Of a stretch of DNA of 64,000 nucleotides, positions 9,305 through 18,315 are shown one piece after another. Source of the DNA: CAKZQX01 sp034436755 (GTDB lineage Bacteria; Chloroflexota; Chloroflexia; Chloroflexales; Chloroflexaceae); assembly GCA_034436755.1 (NCBI GenBank), contig DAOTVB010000193.1:5959-69958 (forward strand), read 5' to 3'. The position numbers and the translations under genes were made by a program. Every line of letters begins with the position of its first letter. Within the stretch, counting starts at the first letter, position 1. The notes below the pieces were generated by a model that saw nothing but the letters and a program-made list of their open reading frames with translations, was not told the DNA's origin and did no database searches.

Positions 9305-10135
9305 ATGTCACATCCCACATTTGAAGAAACTGTTGACGAGCAGACGACAACTGCAGAAGCAACGCTTGACGAGCAGACGACAACCGAAGACGTTATTTTC
9401 CCACCGGGCAATCTCTGGAGCAATGAACCACCTATGGAAAGTGACCTGCATCGTCGCCAGATGGAACTGTTGATCAACTCGTTGGAGGCATACTGGCATG
9501 ACCGCCAGGATTTTTATGTATCGGGCAATCTGACAATCTACTTTAGTCCGAACCAGCGCAAATCGGAACATTTCCGGGGCCCCGACTTTTTCGTCGTCCT
9601 GGGAGCCGAGCGCTATGACCGCCGCAGTTGGGTCGTCTGGCAGGAAGACGGCAAATACCCTAATGTCATCATCGAAGTCCTCTCCAAAGAAACCGCCGCA
9701 GTTGATCGCGGGTTGAAACGGGAGATCTACCAGGATACCTTTCGCACGCCGGAATATTTCTGGTTTCATCCGAATACCCTGGAATTCAAGGGGTTGTACC
9801 TGGTAAATGGCCTGTATCACGACATTACCCCGACGGAACAGGGCTGGTTATGGAGTCAGCAGTTGGGGCTCTACCTGGGCATTCACGAGCGGGTGCTGCG
9901 CTTCATCACCCCCGAGGGAACACTGGTGTTGCGCGGTGATGAACAGGAGCGCCAGCGGGCCGAACAGGAGCGCCAGCGGGCCGAACAGGAACACCAGCGG
10001 GCCGAACAGGAACACCAGCGGGCCGAGCAGGAACACCAGCGGGCTGAACAGGCGGAACAGGAGCTTGCGCGGCTACAGGCGCAACTGCGGGCAATGGGAA
10101 TTGATCCGGCGCAGTCTGATCAGCCGGAAGGGTAA
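9305..10135 (+). CDS. Uma2-family (DUF820) PD-(D/E)XK protein with Gln/Arg/Glu repeat tail
   Basis: A 276-aa protein. Residues about 45-200 match the Uma2 family: GPDFFVVLGAE supplies the Asp and PNVIIEVLSKET the downstream acidic residue of a PD-(D/E)XK-like nuclease fold; WQEDGKYP and YRTPEYFWF-type patches also fit. Residues 1-30 contain a short duplicated segment (ETVDEQTTTAEATLDEQTTT). The C-terminus is five near-identical QERQRAE heptads followed by a coiled coil ending LRAMGIDPAQ. These genes are abundant in Cyanobacteria and Chloroflexota; physiological substrates are unknown. RBS GGGAGGAGG precedes the ATG. Confidence 0.82.
   Translation: MSHPTFEETVDEQTTTAEATLDEQTTTEDVIFPPGNLWSNEPPMESDLHRRQMELLINSLEAYWHDRQDFYVSGNLTIYFSPNQRKSEHFRGPDFFVVLGAERYDRRSWVVWQEDGKYPNVIIEVLSKETAAVDRGLKREIYQDTFRTPEYFWFHPNTLEFKGLYLVNGLYHDITPTEQGWLWSQQLGLYLGIHERVLRFITPEGTLVLRGDEQERQRAEQERQRAEQEHQRAEQEHQRAEQEHQRAEQAEQELARLQAQLRAMGIDPAQSDQPEG
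9943..10047 (+). repeat. 21-bp tandem repeat inside the Uma2-like gene
   Basis: Five consecutive 21-bp units of the form GAACAGGAGCGCCAGCGGGC, with CGC to CAC changes in later units, encode the repeating heptad of the coiled-coil tail. Units are nearly identical, so copy number is likely to vary between strains. Confidence 0.85.
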
Positions 10136-10169
10136 TTTTACCCCGCAAGGTTGATGAGTTGACGAGGAT

Positions 10170-10192
10170 GGGCGGCAGCCTGGCTGCCGCCC
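10170..10192. terminator. Hairpin between convergent genes
   Basis: A 10-bp stem GGGCGGCAGC / GCTGCCGCCC with a 3-nt loop lies between the convergent Uma2-like and S41 protease genes. There is no strong T-tract on either side, so function as a bidirectional terminator is likely but not certain. Confidence 0.55.
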
Positions 10193-10202
10193 GCCATACC
10201 TG

Positions 10203-11645
10203 CTACTCGGATGCTGTCTGATTGGCGGCCCCGTGCATGCGGCGTACTTCTTCCAGGGCTACCTGGATCTGCGGGTCGTCTATCGGATCAAACTCCCACC
10301 AATCGGCATCCACCACCCGATCCGGCTGCACACCACTGCCCTCGATCAGGCGACCATCGGGCAGGCGATACGTCAACTCCGCCAGCCAGAGCCGTGAGCC
10401 ATCGAACAGATCGCGCCCGCGCAGGTTCTCAGTGTTGCCGGCACTGGGCATACCCACAATCCGTGCCCGCCCGGTCACCTGCATACCGGCGGCAAACATC
10501 TCGGCGGCACTCACGGTTTCGGGACCAGTGATGACCACAATAGGCACCCCGACCAGTTGCGGCAGTTCTGCACCGGTGGGAATGGCAAGATCAGCACTGA
10601 AGTTTTGCCCGCTCTGGCGGCCAATCAACCCGCCATTGTTGAAAAGCGCCAGAATATTCAGCAGCATATCCACCCGCCCACCGCTGTTGGCACGGACATC
10701 AATGATCAGCCCATCGAGCGGCATCTCGGTCGCCAACTCCTCCAGGCGGGTACGCACCCGCTGGACCAGGTTCTCGGCATTGAAGGTATCCAGCCGCAGC
10801 AGACCAACCCGCGTTCCCAGCAAGATCTGCGTTTCAACTTCAAAAAATGCATCGGTCTGAATGGCACGCCGCATGACTGGTACGGTGCGCGGTATACTAC
10901 CCGGCGACTGCACCGTCAAGACCACCGTGGTTCCCGGTGTTCCCCGGACGGCGCTGATCGGGCCGTGGGGACCAAAGGCCTCCGTATCGACAAAGGGAAT
11001 GCCTTCAACCGCCAGAATCAGATCACGCGGTTGCAGCCCCGCCAGCGCTGCCGGCCCATCTGCGGCAACCTGAACGATCAGGCCACCCGCATCAACCGTT
11101 CGCACCAGCGCACCGATACCGCCATAGTTGAGATCGCCATTAAACCGGGCCGTTTCCGCCGCTACATCCTGCGGCGACTCAAACCGGGAATGATCATCAC
11201 CCAGGCGCTCAATCATTTCGCGCAGCAGGCCATAAAACTCCGCCTCCGTCCCTGCGGCGGCAACACGCGGCGCAAACTCGGCCCGCACACCCTCCCAATC
11301 TACGCCGCCATAATCAGCATAGACATAGTTGTCGTGTACGAGTGTCCAGAGTTGATCAAACAGATCAGCGCGCTGTTCGCTCGTGAGTGGTAGCAGGGTC
11401 GGGGTCGGGCGCAGCGGAACCAGGGTTGCCGTCGGGATGGGTGTGACTGTCGGGCTCGGCGTGATTGTCGGGCTCGGCGTGATTGTCGGGCTGGGTGTAA
11501 TTGTCGGGCTGGCGGTTGGGCGGAGTGTTGGCGTCGGCTGGGGTGTTGGCGTGGCCCGTACCACAAGCGACGGAACCGAAAAGCTGCATGCAGTCAGCAG
11601 CAGAGCAGTCAGCAGGATCAGCATGAGTGAGCGATGGGCATGCAT
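10203..11645 (-). CDS. S41-family (C-terminal processing peptidase-like) lipoprotein
   Basis: A 480-aa protein with a lipoprotein signal peptide (LLTALLLTACS, lipobox Cys near residue 20), then a low-complexity linker of PTITPS repeats to about residue 75. A tail-specific-protease N-terminal helix region follows (LFDQLWTLVHDNYVYADYGGVDW), then a PDZ-like segment (GGIGALVRTVDAGGLIVQVAADGPAALAGLQPRD) and the S41 core. The core has DGLIIDVRANSGG and PIVVITGPETVSAAEMFA, with the catalytic Ser in VSAAEMF and a downstream SAGNTE. Predicted to be anchored outside the membrane and to cleave protein C-termini. Confidence 0.88.
   Translation of the reverse strand: MHAHRSLMLILLTALLLTACSFSVPSLVVRATPTPQPTPTLRPTASPTITPSPTITPSPTITPSPTVTPIPTATLVPLRPTPTLLPLTSEQRADLFDQLWTLVHDNYVYADYGGVDWEGVRAEFAPRVAAAGTEAEFYGLLREMIERLGDDHSRFESPQDVAAETARFNGDLNYGGIGALVRTVDAGGLIVQVAADGPAALAGLQPRDLILAVEGIPFVDTEAFGPHGPISAVRGTPGTTVVLTVQSPGSIPRTVPVMRRAIQTDAFFEVETQILLGTRVGLLRLDTFNAENLVQRVRTRLEELATEMPLDGLIIDVRANSGGRVDMLLNILALFNNGGLIGRQSGQNFSADLAIPTGAELPQLVGVPIVVITGPETVSAAEMFAAGMQVTGRARIVGMPSAGNTENLRGRDLFDGSRLWLAELTYRLPDGRLIEGSGVQPDRVVDADWWEFDPIDDPQIQVALEEVRRMHGAANQTASE
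11453..11515 (-). repeat. 18-bp tandem repeat encoding PTITPS linker
   Basis: Four near-identical 18-bp units (plus-strand form GTCGGGCTCGGCGTGATT) encode the Pro/Thr/Ser linker behind the lipobox of the S41 protease. It spaces the protease domain from the membrane. Confidence 0.8.
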
Positions 11646-11766
11646 AGTCAGATCACCGTTTCATCAAGGGGATAAAAGCAGTCGCGCGTTTCTTTTGTAT
11701 AATACCATAGACAGCAGGCTATGCCGGTTCAACTGGAAACTTTTACTACCAAATCACCATTCAAAT

Positions 11767-11962
11767 ACAGGACTTACGCGGTCACTGACCAGCAAGGAAA
11801 TTTCGCCTCCGGCAGGGTGGAACCGGACATCCTTTTTGGAAAAAAGTGGCTCGGAGAGCCACTTTTTTCCAAAAAGATCGAAAAAGTACCATGCTGCCGC
11901 AGGCGAATCGGGCTTCCATCGGGTGAAACGTTCCGTTTGGACACGTACTGCGTAACTCCTGT
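11767..11962. repeat. MITE copy C
   Basis: Ends ACAGGACTTACGCGGT and, inverted, ACTGCGTAACTCCTGT. The central hairpin has an exact 21-bp stem whose sequence (core GGAAAAAAGTGGCTC) is unlike that of other copies, although the flanking arms (GCCTCCGGCAGGGTGGAA left, GTACCATGCTGCCGCAGGCG right) are the family's. No target duplication was recognised. It occupies the 360-bp gap between the divergently transcribed S41 protease and aminotransferase genes; the remaining sequence shows nothing else I can name. Confidence 0.85.
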
Positions 11963-12009
11963 AAGTTATATCAAACACGCAGAATGCGCGGTTGGTTGCG
12001 AGATAAACA

Positions 12010-13173
12010 ATGACACTGCTCCCAGACATTCAGCTTACCCTGCGGACGGGCATTATCGAGTTGGGATGGGGCCATCCCGACCTGGCACTACTGCCGGGTG
12101 CGGCCCTGGCGCAGGCGGCGACGCTGGCGCTGCAACAGGATAGCGCCGCGCTGGCCTATGGCGCTGAACAGGGGCCTGGTCGGCTCATTACCCAACTCTG
12201 TACCCGCTTTGAGCAGATGGAAGGCATCACTCCGCTCCCGGAGCATCTCTGCATCACCGGGGGTATCTCGCAGGCGCTCGCCATGCTCTGCACCCTGCTG
12301 ACCCGCCCCGGCGATGTTGTCCTGATCGAGTCGCCGAGCTACCATCTGGCTCCACGCATCTTCCGCGACCATGGGCTGACCCTGGCTCCCGTACCCTGTG
12401 ATGAGCAGGGGATACGCCTGGATCTGCTGGAAACCTTGCACAAAACGCTCACATTACAGGGACGGCAACCCCGGCTGCTCTACACCGTTCCTACATTTAA
12501 CAACCCCACAGGCATCAGTTTGGTTTCTGAGCGACGTAGCGCCCTGGTCTCATTCGCGCAACATACCGGCCTGACGGTCGTGGAGGACGACGCCTACCGC
12601 GAACTCTGGTTTGATGCGCCACCACCCACACCGTTGTACAATCTTACTCCCGCCGGGCCTGTGATTCGGCTGGGTTCCTTCTCCAAGGTGCTGGCTCCCG
12701 GTCTGCGGCTGGGCTGGATGCTGGCGGCACCTGAAATCGTGCGGGGATGTGCCGGCAGCGGACTGCTGGAGAGCGGCGGCGGGATTAACCATTTTACGGC
12801 GCATGTGGTGGCGGCATTTCTCGCTGAAGGCTTACTCGAACCGCATATTGCGACCCTGCGCAACAACTACCGCCGGCGCCGGGATCTGCTGCTGGGAGCA
12901 CTGGCCCGTTACCTGCCGGACACCTGTACCTGGATTCCCCCGTTGGGCGGCTTCTTTGTCTGGTTGCGGTTGCCCCCGGCGGTTCATAGCGCCGCGCTCC
13001 TGCCGCAGGCCGAAGCGGCCGGTGTGGCCTACCTGCCCGGCGTATACTGCTACACGGGCGGTGGCGGCGAAACCCACCTCCGCCTGGCATTTAGCCTGCT
13101 CTCTCCCGACGACCTGGAAGAAGGGGTACGCCGCCTGGCAACGGCTCTTGCACATACGCGTCCGGGCGGATAG
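12010..13173 (+). CDS. PLP-dependent aminotransferase, class I/II (2-aminoadipate/MocR-like fold)
   Basis: A 387-aa fold-type I aminotransferase without the winged-helix domain of MocR regulators. The PLP-lysine motif is SFSKVLAPGLRLGW (about residue 220), TFNNPTGISL and VVEDDAYRELWF precede it, and YGAEQGPGRLI near residue 55 fits this subgroup (2-aminoadipate, valine-pyruvate and aromatic aminotransferases). The C-terminal substrate-Arg region is LRLAFSLLSPDDLEEG. No strong RBS precedes the ATG. It stands alone, divergent from the S41 gene, so the substrate cannot be inferred from context. Confidence 0.87.
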   Translation: MTLLPDIQLTLRTGIIELGWGHPDLALLPGAALAQAATLALQQDSAALAYGAEQGPGRLITQLCTRFEQMEGITPLPEHLCITGGISQALAMLCTLLTRPGDVVLIESPSYHLAPRIFRDHGLTLAPVPCDEQGIRLDLLETLHKTLTLQGRQPRLLYTVPTFNNPTGISLVSERRSALVSFAQHTGLTVVEDDAYRELWFDAPPPTPLYNLTPAGPVIRLGSFSKVLAPGLRLGWMLAAPEIVRGCAGSGLLESGGGINHFTAHVVAAFLAEGLLEPHIATLRNNYRRRRDLLLGALARYLPDTCTWIPPLGGFFVWLRLPPAVHSAALLPQAEAAGVAYLPGVYCYTGGGGETHLRLAFSLLSPDDLEEGVRRLATALAHTRPGG

Positions 13174-13204
13174 GGAGTTTTTCGTCCTTACCCGCCCTAC
13201 GGGA

Positions 13205-14023
13205 TCACATCCGCTCCAGGATGCCCCGGATCAGCGCGGCGAATTTCGGCTTCGCCTGCCGGCCCGCTTCCAGCACCTCTTCATGGTTAGCGGGGGGCGC
13301 ATCCGGCAAGGCCAGGTTGGTAATCAGCGAGAAGCCCAGGATGTGCATCCCGGCCTGGCGCGCGACCAGCACCTCCGGCGCGGTAGACATACCTACCGCA
13401 TCAGCGCCCCAGGCGCGCAGCATGCGCATCTCGGCAGCACTCTCAAAGTGCGGCCCGCTCAACATGAGATACACGCCCTCGCGCAACGTCATCCCCTGCG
13501 CCGTGGCAACCTCGCGGGCCAGCGGCACCAGATCATTCATAAATGCGCCCAGCATCGCCGGGAAGCGCGGCCCCAGCCGCTCGTCATGCTCGCCGCGCAA
13601 CGGGTGAAATCCTGCCATCCCAGGTAGGAAGATCTGATCAACGATGCGCATAATATCGCCCGCCTGCCAGTCGTCACGCAGACCACCCGCCGCATTGGTA
13701 ACGATCAGCGTATTACAGCCCAGCGCACGCAACACCCGCACCGGGAAGGTTATCTGCTGCATGCTGTAGCCCTCGTAGAAGTGGAAGCGGCCGCGCAACA
13801 CGGCCACCGGCTGCCCACCCAGTATCCCCAGCGCCAGCTCCCCGCGATGACCGGCGATGGTGGGAACGGCAAAACCGGGGATGTCACCATAGGGCACCAC
13901 GGATGCCTGCGACAGCTCATCCGCCAGTGCGCCCAGGCCCGATCCCAGGATCAACCCGACGCGGGGCGTAATGCCGGCCCGGTCGGCAATGATAGTACGT
14001 GCAGTTTCGATCTGTTCAAGCAT
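13205..14023 (-). CDS. Purine-nucleoside phosphorylase
   Basis: Phosphorolysis of purine (deoxy)nucleosides to base and (deoxy)ribose-1-phosphate, in purine salvage. The 272-aa length, LILGSGLGALADE (phosphate loop), GHRGELALG, FHFYEGY, TNAAGGLR, LSGPHFESAAEMRML and VGMSTAPEVLVARQAGM are the trimeric PNP/MTAP signatures. The SAAEMRML form and the SLITN tail fit guanosine/inosine phosphorylases rather than MTAP. Only an intergenic inverted repeat separates it from the PH-SHOCT gene upstream. Confidence 0.93.
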   Translation of the reverse strand: MLEQIETARTIIADRAGITPRVGLILGSGLGALADELSQASVVPYGDIPGFAVPTIAGHRGELALGILGGQPVAVLRGRFHFYEGYSMQQITFPVRVLRALGCNTLIVTNAAGGLRDDWQAGDIMRIVDQIFLPGMAGFHPLRGEHDERLGPRFPAMLGAFMNDLVPLAREVATAQGMTLREGVYLMLSGPHFESAAEMRMLRAWGADAVGMSTAPEVLVARQAGMHILGFSLITNLALPDAPPANHEEVLEAGRQAKPKFAALIRGILERM

Positions 14024-14030
14024 AGTTTTG

Positions 14031-14115
14031 GGGGTTAACGGTTAGGGGTTAAAAGTTAACCGTTAAAACTCAGATAAACCCCTAACCCCTAACCGTTAAC
14101 CCGTAACCCCTAACC
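14031..14115. repeat. GGGGTTA-type heptad cluster with 19-bp inverted repeat
   Basis: Arms GGGTTAACGGTTAGGGGTT (14032-14050) and its exact complement (14084-14102) form a hairpin whose loop and flanks repeat TAACCCC/GTTAGGGG units. It lies between the PNP start and the upstream gene's stop. It may act as a transcription barrier; no T-tract was seen. Confidence 0.7.
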
Positions 14116-14122
14116 ATTACTA

Positions 14123-14809
14123 CTAAATCCGGTTCAACAACTCACGTTTCTTCGCCTCGAACTCATCGCTGGAGAGAATGCCCCGGTCACGCAGGGCAGC
14201 CAGTTCCGCCAGCGTATGCTGAATATCCCCCTGACCATGGGCAAACTGATCGGGGGAGAAAGTACCCCCACGCGGTTCGCCATACCGATAGCCACGCTCG
14301 TGATTATACTTGGCCTCCAGCATAACCCGCTTAAAGGTCAGTGGTTCGGCAATGCGGTCCATCACATTGGCCGACTCCTCGGAGGCGGTCAGGATCTCCA
14401 CGGTTCCAAAATTAAACATACGCCCCACCAGACTCTGCTTGAGCTGAATATCATTAATCTTGCTCAACGACGAGTCGATGACCCGCTTGCTCAGAATGCC
14501 GCGTATCTGGATCACCCGCCGATCCGTCACGACATACTGCTCGGTATTCCAGCGCAGAAAATCCAGCAGGCCGCTGATCAACACAAACAGACTCAGAATG
14601 GCACAGGCCAGCGGCACAAATGTGCTGGCGGGCATATTTGCCACAATCGGCCCCGGCCTGAAGGCGCGATTGGACACAACGGCTGCGGCGATCAGCAGGC
14701 CAATCACAACTGACTCCATCAAGACATGGCCGATCAGGACAAACACATGCTGCCGCGCCACAGACAGGATTTGTTCACCGCGCCCGAGCAGTTCGTCGAT
14801 GTAAGCCAT
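14123..14809 (-). CDS. Membrane PH-domain (bPH2/DUF304) protein with SHOCT tail
   Basis: A 228-aa protein with two transmembrane helices (about residues 25-45 and 65-85). A bacterial PH-like domain follows (YVVTDRRVIQIRGILSKRVIDSSLSKINDIQLKQSLVGRMFNFGTVEI), with the pattern typical of DUF304. The C-terminus (LAELAALRDRGILSSDEFEAKKRELLNRI) is a SHOCT domain, a short helical oligomerisation motif. RBS AAGGAG precedes the ATG. Function is not established for the family. It precedes PNP on the same strand and follows recO. Confidence 0.85.
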   Translation of the reverse strand: MAYIDELLGRGEQILSVARQHVFVLIGHVLMESVVIGLLIAAAVVSNRAFRPGPIVANMPASTFVPLACAILSLFVLISGLLDFLRWNTEQYVVTDRRVIQIRGILSKRVIDSSLSKINDIQLKQSLVGRMFNFGTVEILTASEESANVMDRIAEPLTFKRVMLEAKYNHERGYRYGEPRGGTFSPDQFAHGQGDIQHTLAELAALRDRGILSSDEFEAKKRELLNRI

Positions 14810-14858
14810 GACGTAACTCCTTACGCTTGCCGTTTGACGGTAGACGCGTCATACTTCT

Positions 14859-15620
14859 TTATGGTTCCGTTTCGTGTCTGATATAGTCGAGAAAAGCCAC
14901 CGATTTTAACTCACGCTCGAGCAGCCGGCGCAGATAGGCCCGTAACATCTGTTCAACCTCGGTACGCACGGCCACCGAGAGTTGCAACTGCTCGACGGCA
15001 GCGAGTGGCTGCGACTGCAGATAGCGCAGCAACTTGAAGGCGTTCAGGCTCATCGGCAGCGCCGTACGGTCAGCCACAACATCACGGGGGCAGAGCACCC
15101 CGCCCAGCGCCGGGCTAAAATGATCAGCCTGCTCGGTCAGCACCTCCTGACAGACGGTACAGCGATGCAAATGAGGACGATAACCGGTGTTGTGCAGGAG
15201 CCGTAGTTCATACGCGCGGAGAACCAGGTCCGGGTTCACCGTTGTATCCAGGGCCGTAAATGTTTGCACCAGCAGCCGAAACAGGGCGCGGTTTTCTTCC
15301 TCTTCCTGGATGAACTTATCGTATAATTCCGCTGCGTAGTAGGCCAGGCTCAGACGAGATAGATCGGTGCGGAGTGCAGGAAAGCTATGCAACACCTGGC
15401 TCTGCGTCACAATATCCAGATTGCGCCCAATTGCCAGCAGCATATTGGTATGGGTAAAAAGCTCAATATGGCCGGCAAGGCGACTACTGGTTTTACGCGT
15501 ACCTTTCGCCACCACCCGCCGTTTTCCGGCCGGGGAAGCCAGCAGCAGCAACCGATCCGCTTCGCTAAAATCTTGCCGACGCAGGATCAGCGCCTCAGTT
15601 CTGTAAACGCGCTCACGCAT
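14859..15620 (-). CDS. recO: DNA repair protein RecO
   Basis: Recombination mediator that works with RecR (and RecF) to load RecA on SSB-coated DNA. The 253-aa protein begins RVYRTEALILRRQDFSEADRLL, the OB-fold entry of RecO; GTRKTSSRLAGHIELFTHTNMLLAIG follows. A zinc-finger-like HRCTVCQEVL...GGVLCPRDV is present, although the second CxxC is reduced to a single Cys. The C-terminal helices (ALPMSLNAFKLLRYLQSQPL, LRAYLRRLLERELKSVAFLDYI) are typical. It lies 41 nt downstream of the helicase-associated gene on the same strand. Confidence 0.92.
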   Translation of the reverse strand: MRERVYRTEALILRRQDFSEADRLLLLASPAGKRRVVAKGTRKTSSRLAGHIELFTHTNMLLAIGRNLDIVTQSQVLHSFPALRTDLSRLSLAYYAAELYDKFIQEEEENRALFRLLVQTFTALDTTVNPDLVLRAYELRLLHNTGYRPHLHRCTVCQEVLTEQADHFSPALGGVLCPRDVVADRTALPMSLNAFKLLRYLQSQPLAAVEQLQLSVAVRTEVEQMLRAYLRRLLERELKSVAFLDYIRHETEP

Positions 15621-15661
15621 AGCTTTGACACAGGGTCATATACATTTTTGTCATTTGCCGC

Positions 15662-17635
15662 TCATCTCCGTTGCTTAACTGCTTCGTGCAGGGCCGTCAG
15701 CGCCTCGGACACCAACTGAGCGGCGGTGGTCCGCTGGCGCTCATTGAGCAGACGCTCAAAGCGCTGCAGCATCGCTCCACTGGCATCATGGTCGATCCGC
15801 AGTTCGGCACAGGCGCGGATGTAAAACTGCAATGCCACCGCCAGCACCGTCAGGTCACGCTCCTTGAGGGCCGGGCCGGTCGCCGGATTCACTTCACCCG
15901 CCAGCCCATAGCCCGCCTTGCGCAACGCTTCCGCCAGCGCTACCGCGTCGTTCTCGTCCAGCAGCCAGGTCTGCGTATCCAGTTCCTCAACCGGCGGCAT
16001 GCGCACCCGCCGATCACGCCGGACCTGCTCCAGCAGCAGCGGATCATCGGCACGCAGCAGCGCCGCCTGGCTGAGGGTCAGTTGTCCATGCTGGCCCGAC
16101 CACTCGCGCAGGCTGTAGACGACATTCTGCGGAAGCTCCACTGCTGTGGCCTGCTCCAGCCAGCGGATGATCGCCTCAACATCAATGTCTTGCGCAACCG
16201 CCTGCTGCACACGCGCCTTTGTCAACGTATAGACCGCCGCCTCATCAGCGTCGGTTCCGGAAACCCACTTTGCCACCCGGTCCGCCTGAAAGCGATCAAA
16301 CGGCGCGGCACGGGGCGGGACAATAATATCGTAGGTCGCCTGCACCACCAGTGGTTCATAATCCGGCTCGGCCGGGGCGGGACCGGCATTCAGCAACGCC
16401 GCACCGAGGGGCGTAAGCCGAAAGGCCACCGGCTCGCTGTATTCCGTATCTTCGGCCTGCGGGACACCGCCATAGTCGGTCAAACCCAGCCAACGCAGAC
16501 TCCCGCCAATCGTGGCCTTGAGCAGTTCACCCTCGACATCGCGCCAATGTTCAAACCCATCCAGGGACTGTCCCCGATAGTCCACCAGCCGCCAGGTGTC
16601 ATACACGCCGCTGGGCCTGGCAAAGTCGGGCATCACTCGCAGCACCTCATCCAGCAGCGCTTCCCAGGTAATCCAGGTATTGGGCGGCACCCGGGCCAGG
16701 ATATCACCGATTGCGCGATGGGTCGCGGTCAGGTCACGCTCAAAGGCATACCCCTTGATCTCAATGCCCACAAACCGCTTGAGTTCATCCCACTCGCTCT
16801 GCATCCAGCCCTCCAGCAGGCGGCGCTGGCGTTCCAGTTGGGATGCCCGCAGCCAGTCAGTCACCAGCGATGTCGGGCGCAACTCCTGCTCTGCCGTGAT
16901 CCGCAGCAGACCCGCTCCCTGAAGCAACAGCCGGAGAAAATGCACATAGCGCCAGTGCTGCTCATAGGTGATGCCACGGAGATCATCCTTACTCATTCCC
17001 CACCGCTTCGCCAGCCGCAGCAGACTGGCCTTGTTAATCCCCCGTCCCGGCACGACCATCAGTTCACCGGCCTGTGCCAGCACCAGGATCGTCAAGATAT
17101 TCTGTTCGAGTGCTGCAAGGTCTGCCGGGATAACAATGGGGGGATCAGATGCGGGGGACAGGTGCAACGTCCGATCAGGCGGCGGCACGGTGGGCAACAA
17201 CGGGCGCAGATCAACCGGAATAGTGTAGACCCGCGTTCGCCCCTGCCGGGCCGGCAGGATCAACCCCAGGATGAAGAGGCGCTCGGTGGTGGTCGGTGGT
17301 TCAGGCAGGTTCAGCAGGAACGTGCGCGGATTGGCATACTCTGCCGGCAACCGGACAATGCCATAGTCGCGCTCGAGTATGGCGGCTGGAAGCGTCCCTC
17401 CCTCGGCCAGCAGGCGCTCAAGCGCGGCCCGTTCCGGGGGAGTCAGCGTTGCCAGCATGTGCGCGACCCTATCAGGAGTCAGCGCAGCAGCGACAAGATC
17501 ATCAGCGGCACTCTCCTGATCCGCGTCAGGCAGCGGCAGCCCCCACAGACGCGCAAATGTCTCGCGTTCGGAAGCCGCGCAACTCCATAGCCAGGAGCGG
17601 ATACTCTGCTCGGTTGTCGTTTCACGCTGTCGCAT
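15662..17635 (-). CDS. Helicase-associated (Helicase_C_3, XPB/Ssl2-like N-terminal) protein
   Basis: A 657-aa protein with no Walker motifs, so not itself a helicase. Residues about 445-560 (VVQATYDIIVPPRAAPFDRFQADRVAKWV to ELPQNVVYSLREW) match the Helicase_C_3 pattern found in XPB-like N-terminal proteins of Actinobacteria and Chloroflexota. The rest is helical with winged-helix-like stretches (LLRLAKRWGMSKDDLR). The ATG at 17635 is preferred to an in-frame TTG two codons upstream. Neighbouring recO suggests a DNA-maintenance role, but function is unknown. Confidence 0.7.
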   Translation of the reverse strand: MRQRETTTEQSIRSWLWSCAASERETFARLWGLPLPDADQESAADDLVAAALTPDRVAHMLATLTPPERAALERLLAEGGTLPAAILERDYGIVRLPAEYANPRTFLLNLPEPPTTTERLFILGLILPARQGRTRVYTIPVDLRPLLPTVPPPDRTLHLSPASDPPIVIPADLAALEQNILTILVLAQAGELMVVPGRGINKASLLRLAKRWGMSKDDLRGITYEQHWRYVHFLRLLLQGAGLLRITAEQELRPTSLVTDWLRASQLERQRRLLEGWMQSEWDELKRFVGIEIKGYAFERDLTATHRAIGDILARVPPNTWITWEALLDEVLRVMPDFARPSGVYDTWRLVDYRGQSLDGFEHWRDVEGELLKATIGGSLRWLGLTDYGGVPQAEDTEYSEPVAFRLTPLGAALLNAGPAPAEPDYEPLVVQATYDIIVPPRAAPFDRFQADRVAKWVSGTDADEAAVYTLTKARVQQAVAQDIDVEAIIRWLEQATAVELPQNVVYSLREWSGQHGQLTLSQAALLRADDPLLLEQVRRDRRVRMPPVEELDTQTWLLDENDAVALAEALRKAGYGLAGEVNPATGPALKERDLTVLAVALQFYIRACAELRIDHDASGAMLQRFERLLNERQRTTAAQLVSEALTALHEAVKQRR

Positions 17636-17919
17636 AGGCAATGGCTATATTATAGCCACCGCTAGAGTGCAGGTCAATGCAAAAACCGGATGATATGGAT
17701 GGGGCAGTAGCTTCGTCCAGGTTCGTCTCCGTGGTACTTCCAGGCAATCTCCTCCACTTCTCACGCATAATCGGCGCGGGGTGCGACTGGTTGGGGACAC
17801 CTGGTCGAACAGAACAGTGATCGGGTACAAAGATCCGCTTCGTCTGCATTACATCAGGCCGGGGGCATATGTCTGAACGCGAGTAGAGAGGAGCAGGGAT
17901 AGCGCGCAGGCACCCAGGC

Positions 17920-18315
17920 TTAATGCACTACTTCCGAGGGAGCCGGTGTAACTTCCCCGGAACGATGGAGCAGAGCATGCACCTGGGCTAACAGGTTTTC
18001 TGGTTCATAGGGCCAGACCACATGATCATCAGCGCAGGCCCGTAGCGACGGTAAGGGAACGGAGTAGGCCCCATTGGTCAGAAACATAATCGGCACATGA
18101 CTCTGCTGTCGTACTTCGCGGGCCAGATCAAGACTGTTGGCCCCGGAGATGCGGGCATCAAGGAGTACCATGTCCGGCTGCACCTGGGTGACACAGTGCA
18201 GAAACCCGTCCCCGTCGCTGCACTCATGCACAGTATACCCGGCCTCACTCAGGATAAAAGAAGATAACTCCCGGTGGAACACATTACTACTGGCAACGAT
18301 AATATCCATAACCAT
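17920..18315 (-). CDS. Stand-alone receiver-domain protein, atypical
   Basis: A 131-aa protein that is only a CheY-like receiver. DIIVASSNVFHRELSS holds the reduced acidic patch (one Asp where two acids are usual), MVLLDARIS has the phospho-acceptor Asp near residue 53, and PIMFLTNGA has Thr at the usual switch position. The conserved Lys of the KP motif is replaced (VVWPYEPENLL), which in other receivers weakens phosphorylation-coupled signalling. There is no output domain. It may therefore be a phosphorylation-independent or degenerate partner. No kinase gene is adjacent. Confidence 0.75.
   Translation of the reverse strand: MVMDIIVASSNVFHRELSSFILSEAGYTVHECSDGDGFLHCVTQVQPDMVLLDARISGANSLDLAREVRQQSHVPIMFLTNGAYSVPLPSLRACADDHVVWPYEPENLLAQVHALLHRSGEVTPAPSEVVH

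Noticed and set aside
9943..10047. Possible CRISPR-like array (five direct repeats)
   Set aside because: The 21-bp units are contiguous without spacers and lie in frame inside a coding region.
15671..17590. 639-codon open frame antisense to the helicase-associated gene
   Set aside because: Full overlap with a gene whose own frame matches Helicase_C_3 and is cotranscribed with recO; the antisense product is Arg/Gln/His-rich and has no motif.
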